DNA of 64,000 bases from an uncultured Bacteroides sp. (GTDB lineage Bacteria > Bacteroidota > Bacteroidia > Bacteroidales > Bacteroidaceae), in the NCBI GenBank assembly GCA_949294185.1, contig CASFGA010000012.1:27185-91184 (forward strand). The letters are read 5' to 3'. A program made the translations under genes and the position numbers. Below, one piece after another: positions 38,515 through 46,770 of the stretch (position 1 is the stretch's first letter; each line of letters starts with the position of its first letter). The notes beneath the pieces were generated by a model. The model saw only the letters and a program-made list of their open reading frames with translations. It was not told the DNA's origin and made no database searches.

Positions 38515-39486
38515 ATGACAGAGAAAAACATGATGCCGTGGGAAGACCGTCCGGCAGGTTGCAAGGATGTGATGTGGCGTTATTCGCAGAATCCGGTTAT
38601 CGGACGCTATCATATCCCGACATCAAACAGTATTTTCAACAGTGCCGTCGTTCCTTTCGGTGACGGGTTTGCCGGAGTGTTCCGCTGCGACAACAAGGCG
38701 GTGCAGATGAACATATTTGCCGGTTTCAGCAAAGACGGCATCCATTGGGACATCAATCATGAGCCGATTCAGTTTAAGGCGGGGAATACCGATATGATTG
38801 AATCGGATTATAAATACGATCCCCGTGTGACATGGATTGAAGACCGGTATTGGATTACGTGGTGCAACGGTTATCACGGACCGACTATCGGCTTGGGCTA
38901 TACGTTCGACTTTAAGGAATTCTTCCAGTGTGAGAATGCTTTTCTGCCTTTCAACCGTAACGGGGTGCTGTTTCCACAGAAGATAAACGGGAAGTATGCC
39001 ATGCTGAGCCGTCCGAGTGACAATGGCCATACACCTTTTGGCGATATCTACATCAGTTATAGTCCTGACATGAAGTATTGGGGTGAGCATCGCTGTGTGA
39101 TGAAGGTCACTCCTTTTGAAGAGAGTGCCTGGCAGTGTACGAAAATCGGTGCGGGATCCGTTCCGTTTCTTACCGAAGCCGGTTGGCTGATGTTCTATCA
39201 CGGGGTGATTACCACGTGTTGCGGCTATCGCTATTCGATGGGTGCAGCTATTCTGGACAAGGACAATCCGGAAAAAGTGCTGTACCGCACACGCGATTAT
39301 CTGCTTGCTCCGGCAGCTCCGTATGAGTTGCAAGGCGATGTGCCCAATGTGGTGTTCCCTTGTGCTGCCCTTCAGGATGGAGAGCGGGTTGCCGTTTATT
39401 ACGGTGCGGCGGATACAGTAGTCGGCATGGCTTTCGGATATATTTCCGAAATCATCGACTTTGTGAAGACGCATTCTGTTAAATAA
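38515..39486 (+). CDS. GH130-family beta-mannoside phosphorylase
   Basis: A 323-residue, cytoplasmic (no signal) five-bladed propeller enzyme of GH130. Typical features are the N-terminal [20 protein letters not shown], the acid region [20 protein letters not shown] with the conserved Asp, and late motifs FYHGVIT and [10 protein letters not shown]. In the family it phosphorolyses beta-1,4-mannosyl-glucose or beta-1,4-mannosyl-GlcNAc to mannose-1-phosphate plus the acceptor sugar. Association with a GH92 mannosidase favours the mannosyl-GlcNAc (N-glycan core) activity, but the acceptor specificity is inferred. It starts 59 bp after the transporter gene. Confidence 0.88.
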   Translation: MTEKNMMPWEDRPAGCKDVMWRYSQNPVIGRYHIPTSNSIFNSAVVPFGDGFAGVFRCDNKAVQMNIFAGFSKDGIHWDINHEPIQFKAGNTDMIESDYKYDPRVTWIEDRYWITWCNGYHGPTIGLGYTFDFKEFFQCENAFLPFNRNGVLFPQKINGKYAMLSRPSDNGHTPFGDIYISYSPDMKYWGEHRCVMKVTPFEESAWQCTKIGAGSVPFLTEAGWLMFYHGVITTCCGYRYSMGAAILDKDNPEKVLYRTRDYLLAPAAPYELQGDVPNVVFPCAALQDGERVAVYYGAADTVVGMAFGYISEIIDFVKTHSVK

Positions 39487-39597
39487 AACAATTGAGTTGA
39501 TGAGAAGGCCGGTTGCAAGCCGGTAAGGCTGTCGGGCTTGTCCGCTGTCTTGCCGTTTTGCTGCCGTGTCGGCTTGTCGGCTGAAAAACAATATACC

Positions 39598-41853
39598 ATG
39601 AAAAAGACTCTGATAACACTTCTGGCAGGCATTGCTTTTCAGTTTATGTATGCCCAAGAGCCGGCCGACTATGTGAATCCCTTTATCGGGACAACGAATT
39701 TCGGAACTTGTAACCCCGGCGCCGTCTGTCCGAACGGGATGATGTCTGTCGTTCCTTTTAATGTAATGGGTTCTTCCGACAATGTTTATGACAAGGATGC
39801 CCGTTGGTGGTCTACTCCGTATGAGTATACCAACAGCTTCTTTACGGGCTTTTCGCATGTCAACCTGAGCGGGGTGGGCTGTCCGGAACTTGGTTCGCTG
39901 CTGCTCATGCCGACCACGGGCGAACTGGATGTTGACTATCACAATTACGGCAGCCGTTATGAGAAGGAAAACGCCACTCCGGGATATTATACCATATCGC
40001 TTGCCAAATACAATGTCTTGGCCGAAGCCACGGCCACTCCGCGCACGGGACTGGCCCGCTTTACCTTTCCTGAGGGAAAGAGCAACATTCTGCTGAATTT
40101 GGGCGAGGGATTGACCAACGAGAGCGGAGCGTTCATGCGCCGTGTAAGCGCGAGCGAAGTGGAAGGCATGAAGGTGCTCGGCACATTCTGCTACAATCCG
40201 CAGGCTGTGTTCCCGATTTATTTTGTGATGCGTGTAAGCAAAGTGCCTGCTGCTACGGGTTACTGGAAAAAGCAACGCCCCATGCAGGGAGTGGAAGCAG
40301 AGTGGGACAAGGATCAGGGCAAGTATAAGCTCTATACCAAATACAACAAAGAGATTGCGGGCGACGACATCGGCGCGTGGTTCACCTTCAATACCGAAGA
40401 AGGCGAGCAGATAGAGGTGGCGATGGGCGTATCGTTTGTGAGCATAGAAAATGCGCGCGAGAATCTGGATGCCGAGCAGCACGGCCGTCACTTTGAGGAA
40501 ATCCGTCAGGAAGCCCGTCAGCACTGGAACGATGACTTGGGCAGAATCATGGTGGAAGGCGGCACGAAGGAGCAGAAGACGGTATTCTATACAGGTCTTT
40601 ACCATGCACTCATCCATCCGAATATCTTGCAGGATGTGAACGGACAGTATCCGCAGATGGAGGGTGACAAGATTCTGACCGCGAAGGGCGACCGCTATAC
40701 CGTCTTTTCGCTGTGGGACACTTACCGCAACCTGCACCAGCTGATGACTTTGGTTTATCCGGAGCGTCAGATGGACATGATTCATACCATGCTCGACATG
40801 TATCGCGAGCACGGCTGGCTGCCGAAATGGGAGCTTTACGGACGCGAGACGCTGACGATGGAAGGCGACCCCAGTCTGCCGGTCATTGTGGATACGTGGA
40901 TGAAGGGCTTGCGCGACTTCGACATCAACCTGGCTTATGAAGCGATGTACAAGTCGGCCACCACGCCGGGCAAGGACAATCTGATGCGTCCCGATAACGA
41001 TGACTACATGAGCCGGGGCTATGTGCCGCTTCGCGAGCAGTTTGACAACTCCGTTTCTCATGCGTTGGAATATTATATCGCCGATTATTCGCTGTCTACC
41101 CTTGCAAAGGCGTTGGGAAAGAAAGATGATGCGAAATTATTCTACGACCGCTCGATGGGCTACAAGCATTACTACTGCAAGGACTTCGGTACGCTTCGGC
41201 CCATTTTGCCCGACGGAACGTTTTATTCGCCCTTCAATCCGCGTCAGGGTGAAAACTTCGAGCCGAATCCCGGATTCCATGAAGGAAGCGCGTGGAACTA
41301 TACATTCTATGTTCCCCACGATGTAAAAGGGCTGGTAAAGCTGATGGGCGGAAAGAAGAAGTTTGTAGACAAGCTCCAGATGGTGTTCGACAAAGGACTG
41401 TATGACCCCGCCAACGAACCGGACATCGCTTATCCTTACCTGTTCAGCTACTTCAAGGGTGAAGAGTGGCGCACACAGAAGTTGGTGAAGGAGCTTCTGG
41501 CGAAACATTTCACCACGAAGCCCGACGGACTTCCCGGCAATGAGGACACGGGAACCATGTCGTCGTGGGCCATTTTCAGCATGATGGGATTTTATCCCGA
41601 CTGCCCCGGAGTGCCCGAATACACGCTGACTACTCCCACATTCGACAAGATAACCATCAAGCTCGACCCGAAATATTACGGGCGCGACGAGCTGGTCATC
41701 GAGCGGGTCTATGACTCCGGCGATTCCGGATGGGGATTTATCGACCATATCCGTATGGGAGACAAGGAATGCGGTTACCGCATCAATCACAATGACTTGG
41801 TGAAGGCAGGTACTTTGACCTTCAAACTGCAAGCTCCCGCCGATATGAAATAA
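39598..41853 (+). CDS. GH92-family alpha-mannosidase
   Basis: A 751-residue exported, calcium-dependent exo-alpha-mannosidase. The signal peptide (residues 1-18, MKKTLITLLAGIAFQFMYAQ) decides the start at 39598 over an earlier in-frame ATG at 39538. GH92 hallmarks: PADYVNPFIGTTNFGTCNPG at the N-terminus, YHALIHPNILQDVNG in the middle, GMKVLGTF-type strands, and the C-terminal NEDTGTMSSWAIFSMMGFYP followed by PEYTLTTP. It trims terminal alpha-mannose from N-glycans in the family. Together with the GH130 enzyme and transporter it would form a pathway from outer alpha-mannose removal to core phosphorolysis. Terminator follows. Confidence 0.93.
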   Translation: MKKTLITLLAGIAFQFMYAQEPADYVNPFIGTTNFGTCNPGAVCPNGMMSVVPFNVMGSSDNVYDKDARWWSTPYEYTNSFFTGFSHVNLSGVGCPELGSLLLMPTTGELDVDYHNYGSRYEKENATPGYYTISLAKYNVLAEATATPRTGLARFTFPEGKSNILLNLGEGLTNESGAFMRRVSASEVEGMKVLGTFCYNPQAVFPIYFVMRVSKVPAATGYWKKQRPMQGVEAEWDKDQGKYKLYTKYNKEIAGDDIGAWFTFNTEEGEQIEVAMGVSFVSIENARENLDAEQHGRHFEEIRQEARQHWNDDLGRIMVEGGTKEQKTVFYTGLYHALIHPNILQDVNGQYPQMEGDKILTAKGDRYTVFSLWDTYRNLHQLMTLVYPERQMDMIHTMLDMYREHGWLPKWELYGRETLTMEGDPSLPVIVDTWMKGLRDFDINLAYEAMYKSATTPGKDNLMRPDNDDYMSRGYVPLREQFDNSVSHALEYYIADYSLSTLAKALGKKDDAKLFYDRSMGYKHYYCKDFGTLRPILPDGTFYSPFNPRQGENFEPNPGFHEGSAWNYTFYVPHDVKGLVKLMGGKKKFVDKLQMVFDKGLYDPANEPDIAYPYLFSYFKGEEWRTQKLVKELLAKHFTTKPDGLPGNEDTGTMSSWAIFSMMGFYPDCPGVPEYTLTTPTFDKITIKLDPKYYGRDELVIERVYDSGDSGWGFIDHIRMGDKECGYRINHNDLVKAGTLTFKLQAPADMK

Positions 41854-41859
41854 AGAGAG

Positions 41860-41894
41860 TCCGGTCAGTCCGTGTGGATTGACCGGATTTTTTT
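41860..41894 (+). terminator. Terminator after GH92 gene
   Basis: TCCGGTCAGTCC (41860-41871) pairs with GGATTGACCGGA with near-perfect complementarity, followed by TTTTTTT. It ends the rightward unit; the leftward gene next door stops at 41899. Confidence 0.88.
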
Positions 41895-41898
41895 GTCT

Positions 41899-42420
41899 TT
41901 ACTCTTCTATCCAGAAACGCCAGGCGCAGCAGCAGGTCGGGTCGGTCACATCCGGAAAACAGCTGATACACGTGCAGGCGATGCGCGGGTCGATGGTGCG
42001 GGCGAATCCGGCATATTCAATCTCGCCTACCGGCTTGCAGGGATGAAATTCCATGCCTTTCCGCTCCCTTGCCCGCTGCACGCGGCATTCTTTTGTACGG
42101 TAGATTAAATCTTTTTTGTCCTGTCCGAAAATAATTTCCGCCTCGTTCAGATTGGCGTAGAACCGCAGTTGCAGTGCGCGGGCAAGCCCCTCCAATCCTG
42201 CATGCTCGGGCAAACCCAGAAACTCTTTTATACGCTTGGCTTCGATTACGGTAAACCGCCGCCAGGCCTCCGCGTCATGATACATCGCTTCATCCATTCC
42301 CCGCTTGCGTTCCACAGACTGAAACCATACCCCGTCCATCGCCAGCCAGTTTTTCGAGTAGTCCTCAATCAGCCGGATCAGTTCCTCTTTTGTGAGCGAC
42401 TGCAATAAATCGTTTTTCAT
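41899..42420 (-). CDS. DUF6125-like protein of unknown function
   Basis: A 173-residue soluble protein. The N-terminal part (SLTKEELIRLIEDYSKNWLA, then DGVWFQSVERKRGMDEAMYH) and the middle match what I remember as DUF6125; treat the name as tentative. The C-terminal third is cysteine-rich (one Cys at CRVQ, then HPCKP, CTCISC, CCCAW), which suggests metal or cluster binding. The start is placed at 42420 (MKNDLLQ) because the 33 codons before it in the frame look non-coding. A TATCTTTG-type -7 box lies upstream. Isolated gene, convergent with GH92 and divergent from the GNAT gene. Confidence 0.65.
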   Translation of the reverse strand: MKNDLLQSLTKEELIRLIEDYSKNWLAMDGVWFQSVERKRGMDEAMYHDAEAWRRFTVIEAKRIKEFLGLPEHAGLEGLARALQLRFYANLNEAEIIFGQDKKDLIYRTKECRVQRARERKGMEFHPCKPVGEIEYAGFARTIDPRIACTCISCFPDVTDPTCCCAWRFWIEE

Positions 42421-42456
42421 TTCGGCAATAATCTTTTTTGTTACAATTGATGCAGG

Positions 42457-42464
42457 CAAAGATA
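42457..42464 (-). promoter_or_regulatory. -7 box for the DUF6125-like gene
   Basis: Minus-strand TATCTTTG fits TAnnTTTG; no clear TTTG -33 box at the standard distance. Confidence 0.4.
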
Positions 42465-42644
42465 CGTATATTTTGGAGCTTTTGATATGTTGGAAAATGA
42501 AAAGTCCGTTTGAATGCAAATGAAATCAAAGGTACGCCTTATGTGTTTTGTCCGGCTTGAATGTCGTAATGTCTGTTCTTGAAAATATGTTACAAGCAAT
42601 GTCTTTTCCAAAAACATTTTCGTATCTTGCAACAAAAAGAGCTT

Positions 42645-42947
42645 ATGGAAATCATGCATGATGAAAACCGCCGCCGCTTTTGGGTGACGGTGGACGAATA
42701 TACGGCTTATGTGGATTACCGCCTTGCTGACGGAGGACTGGATATCCGTCATACGATTGTTCCGAAAGAGATAGGCGGGAGGGGAATCGCTTCCGCGCTG
42801 GTGAAGGCGGCGTATGATTATGCCTGCGGACAGGGATTGCAGCCGGTTGCCACCTGCTCGTATGCTGTGGTATGGCTGCAGCGCCATCCGGAGTACCGGG
42901 GAAAGGCGAGCGATGATTTTGGCGGAAAGGGCACATGCGCCCTTTAA
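42645..42947 (+). CDS. Small GNAT-family N-acetyltransferase (YjdJ-like)
   Basis: A 100-residue mini-GNAT protein. It has the acetyl-CoA-loop sequence PKEIGGRGIASALVKAAYDY and the following strand/helix GLQPVATCSYAVVWLQRHPEY, the pattern of the short YjdJ/GCN5-related group. The N-terminal GNAT strands are reduced. The ATG at 42645 is preferred, with 42654 also possible; the frame is open upstream from a TTG at 42579 but the residues there look non-coding. The stop overlaps the convergent stop of the DUF2007 gene (42944-42947). The substrate is unknown. Confidence 0.75.
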   Translation: MEIMHDENRRRFWVTVDEYTAYVDYRLADGGLDIRHTIVPKEIGGRGIASALVKAAYDYACGQGLQPVATCSYAVVWLQRHPEYRGKASDDFGGKGTCAL

Positions 42948-43375
42948 TCCGTTTTTTCTTCAGAACTTTTCCGGCCTACGGGCTTGTCGAAACGCGCTCC
43001 GCAGTCGTTGCAGATGTATTCCCAATGCTCCGTACCCGGAGGTATACCGGCAATCAGGGAGGCGGATGTTGCTAAAAGGGCGCGGAAGCGGTGTCGTTTC
43101 TTCAGTTCGAAACGGATGTTTCCAGAGTGGCAACGGGGGCAATACTTCAGTTGTTCGGGAATCATCTGGTTATCCTCGAGCAACTGCAAGGCTTGGTCGT
43201 AGTCTCTTTCGTAAACGAAGATGTCCACTCCCGCGATGGCGGGAATCAGTCCGCGCATCACGTTGGATGTGTTTACATTGTGCAGCACCGAGGGGATACC
43301 TTCATTCTCCAATGCACCCTTGATGAGCTGTGCCTGAAACGAGTCTTCGCAGGTAATAAGTCGGACGGTTCTCAT
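42944..43375 (-). CDS. DUF2007-domain protein with zinc-ribbon C-terminus
   Basis: A 143-residue protein. N-terminal DUF2007 (a PII-like putative signal-transducing fold): RTVRLITCEDSFQAQLIKGA, VDIFVYERDYDQALQLLED. The C-terminal part carries two Cys pairs (CPRCHSG and CNDCGARF) in a zinc-ribbon arrangement around a hydrophobic stretch (LLATSASLIAGI). The start MRTV at 43375 overlaps the stop of the menE gene by 4 bp, so it is coupled to it. Its stop overlaps the convergent GNAT stop. Function unknown. Confidence 0.78.
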   Translation of the reverse strand: MRTVRLITCEDSFQAQLIKGALENEGIPSVLHNVNTSNVMRGLIPAIAGVDIFVYERDYDQALQLLEDNQMIPEQLKYCPRCHSGNIRFELKKRHRFRALLATSASLIAGIPPGTEHWEYICNDCGARFDKPVGRKSSEEKTD

Positions 43376-44481
43376 GATTCCTTTGTTTTTGCGGCGGCTA
43401 TGCGCTTGGCGGTGGCGCGGTCGGGCTTTCCGGTTCCGGTCAGCGGCAGTCGGGAGACGGTGAAGGTCTGCTTGGGCCGCCAGTAGACGGGAAGCGTGTC
43501 GATGGCCCGACGGACTTCCGCGCTGTCGGAGGGAAGATTCTCTACCAGCAAGACGATGCGTTCGCCGAACTTGATATCGGGTGCGCAAGTGATAAGGAAG
43601 GGATGATGCAGGTGCGGACGCAGCGTTTCCTCTACCTGCTCAATCTGTACCTTTATTCCGCCGGTGTTTATGGTATTGTCTCTGCGTCCCAGGATGCGGA
43701 ACCGGCCTCGGTCGTCAAATTCCGCGATGTCGTTTGTCACGAGCCGTTCGGGGTTTACCGACGGGGCTTCGATGGCCAGTGTCCCGTCCGGAGTGAGACT
43801 GAGACGGACATTCGCAAACGGTGTGTACCATTCCGAAGCCTCTTCTCCGCTAAGCTTCCGCAGGGCGATATGCGACAAGGTTTCCGTCATCCCGTAGGTG
43901 CTCCACACGTTGTTCGGGAAAGTCTTCAGGGTTTGAGCCAGTGAACGGTCGATGGCGCCTCCGCCGATAATCAGATGCCTGATGCCTTTCAGCCGTTCGC
44001 ATTCTTCTTCCACTTGCAGGCTGTTGAATACCTGCATCGGTATCATGGCCGAAAAGACCGTCGGGGGGATGTCCTTCATCGGATGTCCGCAGGGAGCGAC
44101 CGGGATGAGGTTCAGTCCGGCCACCAGCGAGCGTATCACGACCATTTTCCCGGCGATGTATTGCAGGGGCATGCACAGCATGGCGCTGTCTCCCTTGCAC
44201 AGTCCTAAAAACTCCACCGTCATCATGGCCGAATTCATCATCCTCCGCTTTTCCACCCACAGCTTTTTCGGCGTTCCGGTAGAGCCGGAAGTGTGTACGC
44301 ACAGGGTAGGCGAGGGGGTGAACCATTCGGCAAGGAAATCGGCAAGGGCGGCGTGGAAGCTTTCCTCCCCATATTGCTGCCGGAAGGCTTCGGGCAAAGA
44401 TGTTCGGCACTCGTCGGCGGTATAGGATATACCGTCTATGGTGACGGTTTGGGCGGAGATGTCTGTGGTGAAACGGTTCAT
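43372..44481 (-). CDS. menE: O-succinylbenzoate-CoA ligase (AMP-binding, MenE-like)
   Basis: A 369-residue acyl-adenylate-forming ligase, short as in Bacteroidetes MenE. Adenylation motifs: P-loop HTSGSTGTPKKLWVEK (about residues 62-77), STYGMTET, IAEFDDRGRFRILGRRD, and INTGGIKV. The C-terminal lysine region ends PLTGTGKPDRATAKRI. In menaquinone synthesis it activates o-succinylbenzoate. The other men genes are not in the window, which is unusual for Bacteroides, where they usually cluster; a different acyl substrate cannot be excluded. It follows the kinase-like gene at 44494 by 12 bp and is coupled to the DUF2007 gene. Confidence 0.82.
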   Translation of the reverse strand: MNRFTTDISAQTVTIDGISYTADECRTSLPEAFRQQYGEESFHAALADFLAEWFTPSPTLCVHTSGSTGTPKKLWVEKRRMMNSAMMTVEFLGLCKGDSAMLCMPLQYIAGKMVVIRSLVAGLNLIPVAPCGHPMKDIPPTVFSAMIPMQVFNSLQVEEECERLKGIRHLIIGGGAIDRSLAQTLKTFPNNVWSTYGMTETLSHIALRKLSGEEASEWYTPFANVRLSLTPDGTLAIEAPSVNPERLVTNDIAEFDDRGRFRILGRRDNTINTGGIKVQIEQVEETLRPHLHHPFLITCAPDIKFGERIVLLVENLPSDSAEVRRAIDTLPVYWRPKQTFTVSRLPLTGTGKPDRATAKRIAAAKTKES

Positions 44482-44493
44482 TTCAGTTGCTTG

Positions 44494-45126
44494 TCAGAGT
44501 TTGAGCTTCAGCTTCACGAAGTTTTTGATGAATTCCACCGTGCCGTCAATGCCCAAAACCGACGAGTCAATGCAGAGATGATAGGTGGCAGCCGCCCCCC
44601 AGGTCTTGTAACTGTAGTAGTTGTAATAGGAAGAACGCTTCTTGTCCGCCTTTTCCATCAGTTCTTCAGCCGCTTCGGCACTGATATTGTGCAGGTGCAT
44701 GAGCCGTTCGATACGGGCTTCGGGCGATGCCGATACGAAGATGTTCGCACAGCGCGGGTGATTGCGCAGAATATAGTCAGCACACCGTCCCACGAAGAGG
44801 CAGGACTGCTTTTCGGCCAGCTGGCGGATAACGTCGCTCTGAATCTTGAAAAGCGAGTCGTTGCTCAGGTAGGAGTTGTAGGGATATGCCCCCTCGGTGA
44901 TGAAAGGAAAGCGTGTTCCGAACAGTCCTCCCAGTATGGTCTGCGACGCTTTCTCGTCCGCCTTCTCGAAAAACTCCTTGCAAAGTCCGCTTTCCTTTGA
45001 GGCAAGGGCAATCAGTTCCTTGTCATAAAAGGCGATGCCGAACTCTTTGGCGAGTTTTTCTCCGATTTCTTTTCCTCCGCTGCCCAGCTGGCGTCCCAGA
45101 TTGATGACATAATGTTGTTCGTTCAT
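44494..45126 (-). CDS. Cytidylate-kinase-like protein
   Basis: A 210-residue P-loop kinase-like protein (Cytidylate_kin2 group). NLGRQLGSGGKEIGEKLAKE forms the phosphate-binding loop (GRQLGSGGKEIG), followed by FYDKELIALASKESG and CLFVGRCADYILRN. The substrate and role are not known for this group; it is not the canonical Cmk. It has a promoter with TATATTTG on the minus strand about 29-36 bp before its start, and leads the unit kinase-like, menE, DUF2007. Confidence 0.82.
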   Translation of the reverse strand: MNEQHYVINLGRQLGSGGKEIGEKLAKEFGIAFYDKELIALASKESGLCKEFFEKADEKASQTILGGLFGTRFPFITEGAYPYNSYLSNDSLFKIQSDVIRQLAEKQSCLFVGRCADYILRNHPRCANIFVSASPEARIERLMHLHNISAEAAEELMEKADKKRSSYYNYYSYKTWGAAATYHLCIDSSVLGIDGTVEFIKNFVKLKLKL

Positions 45127-45154
45127 AATGGTAATGATTAGGTTGATGATAGAG

Positions 45155-45187
45155 CAAATATATATTTTTTTTCGGAGAAACGGCGAA
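45155..45187 (-). promoter_or_regulatory. Promoter of the cytidylate-kinase-like/menE unit
   Basis: Minus strand: TATATTTG (45155-45162) and a TTCG-type -33 element (45184-45187), spacing 21. Confidence 0.5.
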
Positions 45188-45226
45188 AGTACGGACTATA
45201 TTTTCGCGAAGGCCTTTTCTTGTGCC

Positions 45227-45295
45227 GGTTTCATCAGGATGAAAAGCGGTTTTGGAAAGGACGGGATGATGCTTTTGACCGTATCTCCTTTTTCA
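45227..45295 (+). repeat. Dispersed intergenic repeat, copy B
   Basis: GGTTTCATCAGGATGAAA opens an about 66-nt stretch that aligns without gaps to copy A at 18873-18941, ending with GCTTTTGAC..TATC. It sits between divergent genes. Confidence 0.6.
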
Positions 45296-45341
45296 GAAGA
45301 AAGGAAGTCGGAATGCAGTGTGCCGTTCGGAAAACTTTATA

Positions 45342-45349
45342 TATCTTTG
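45342..45349 (+). promoter_or_regulatory. -7 box of the S8 peptidase promoter
   Basis: TATCTTTG fits TAnnTTTG, 22 bp before the start codon; the leader would be short (about 15 nt). Confidence 0.55.
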
Positions 45350-45371
45350 CCACGAAAAAAGAGAAAGCATC

Positions 45372-46760
45372 ATGAAAGGCAGAGGATTAGGACTGGCAGG
45401 GATATTGCTGTTGTGTCTGCTGTGTGCGCAGGCAGGGGAGAGAACGTACAAATATCGGGTTACGTTGGCTGATAAGGCGGAAACCATTTATTCGCTCGAC
45501 GAGCCGGAGAAGTTTCTTTCCGTCCGCTCGCTTGAGCGCCGTCAGCGTCAGGGTATTCGGATAGACTCTACCGATTTGCCTGTTTGTGAATCTTATATCC
45601 ATCGGTTGGTGGAGCAGGGAGGCAAATATCTTTCATCCAGTAAGTGGAACAATACGGTATTGCTCCAGACTTCAGACGAAGCGGCTGCCGGACGCTTTCT
45701 GGAAAACTCCTTTGTGAAATCGGTGAAGAAGGTATGGGTATCGCCCGATACGGTCTTTCCTCCCAACAGGAATCGCAAGAAGGAAGTGAAGAATGTCTGG
45801 AGCAAGCGGAGTGATTATTATGGCGCGGGGGCCGGACAGATCAAGATGCATCGCGGCGACAGCTTGCATGCCGCGGGATTCCGTGGAAAAGGTATGCAGA
45901 TAGCCGTCATTGACGCGGGTTTCTATAATGTGGATGTCATGAAGTGTTTTAAGAAACTGAAGCTGCGCGGCGTGCATGATTTCGTCAATCCGCGGTCGGA
46001 TATCTATGCCGAGCACAATCACGGGCTGAAAGTCTTGTCGTGCATGGCGACCGATGTGCCCCATGTGATGGTAGGAACGGCTCCCGAAGCTTCTTATTGG
46101 CTTCTCCGCAGCGAAGATAACGATACCGAGCAGCCGGTGGAAGAGGACAACTGGGCGGCGGCCATTGAGTTTGCCGACAGTGTGGGCGTGGATGTCGTGA
46201 ATACTTCCTTGGGATATTATGCCTTTGATGATTCGGCATACGATTATCGTTACCGTGATCTGGACGGACGCACTTCGCTGATGACTGTTTCGGCCTCGAT
46301 GGCTGCGGATAAAGGCATGCTGGTGGTTTGCAGTGCCGGCAATTCAGGGATGGACAGTTGGAAGAAAATCACACCGCCTGCCGATGCGGAGCATGTGCTG
46401 ACGGTGGGAGCCGTCGATTCGTTGCGGATGAACGCACCGTTTTCTTCTATCGGAAACACTGCCGACGGCAGGGTGAAGCCTGATATTATGGCGCAAGGTA
46501 TGCGTTCGTCGGTGATGGGAACGGACGGAGGCACTTCGTTTGCCAACGGGACATCGTTTGCCGCTCCCATATTCTGCGGTCTGGCCACCTGTCTGTGGCA
46601 GGCATGTCCGTGGCTTACGGTCAGACAACTGATAGATGTCATACATCGTTCGGGCGACCGAGCAGATTGTCCGGACAATATATTCGGTTACGGAATTCCG
46701 GATGTATGGAAAGCCTACCGTTTGGGACTGGAACTGAAACCGCATGCTGCGGAAGAATAA
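45372..46760 (+). CDS. Secreted subtilisin-like (S8) serine peptidase
   Basis: A 462-residue exported protease with a signal peptide (residues 1-21, LLLCLLCAQAGERTY). A propeptide-like region (about 25-150) is followed by the S8 catalytic domain. Triad: Asp181 (AVIDAGF), His217 (HNHGLKVLS) and Ser395 (NGTSFAAPI), with oxyanion Asn in CSAGNSG. The start at 45372 is chosen for the signal peptide and the promoter position; an earlier in-frame start lies upstream of the promoter. Substrate unknown. xseA begins 10 bp after its stop (if 46771 is the true start), so the two may be cotranscribed. Confidence 0.92.
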   Translation: MKGRGLGLAGILLLCLLCAQAGERTYKYRVTLADKAETIYSLDEPEKFLSVRSLERRQRQGIRIDSTDLPVCESYIHRLVEQGGKYLSSSKWNNTVLLQTSDEAAAGRFLENSFVKSVKKVWVSPDTVFPPNRNRKKEVKNVWSKRSDYYGAGAGQIKMHRGDSLHAAGFRGKGMQIAVIDAGFYNVDVMKCFKKLKLRGVHDFVNPRSDIYAEHNHGLKVLSCMATDVPHVMVGTAPEASYWLLRSEDNDTEQPVEEDNWAAAIEFADSVGVDVVNTSLGYYAFDDSAYDYRYRDLDGRTSLMTVSASMAADKGMLVVCSAGNSGMDSWKKITPPADAEHVLTVGAVDSLRMNAPFSSIGNTADGRVKPDIMAQGMRSSVMGTDGGTSFANGTSFAAPIFCGLATCLWQACPWLTVRQLIDVIHRSGDRADCPDNIFGYGIPDVWKAYRLGLELKPHAAEE

Positions 46761-46770
46761 AATTCTTGAA

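Noticed and set aside
39487..39597. Regulatory RNA between GH130 and GH92
   Set aside because: GC-rich short complementary stretches (CCGG types) exist, but no consistent structure was recognised.
38623..41061. An 812-codon antisense open frame spanning the GH130 and GH92 genes
   Set aside because: It crosses two clearly real genes and their intergenic gap with shadow-type composition.
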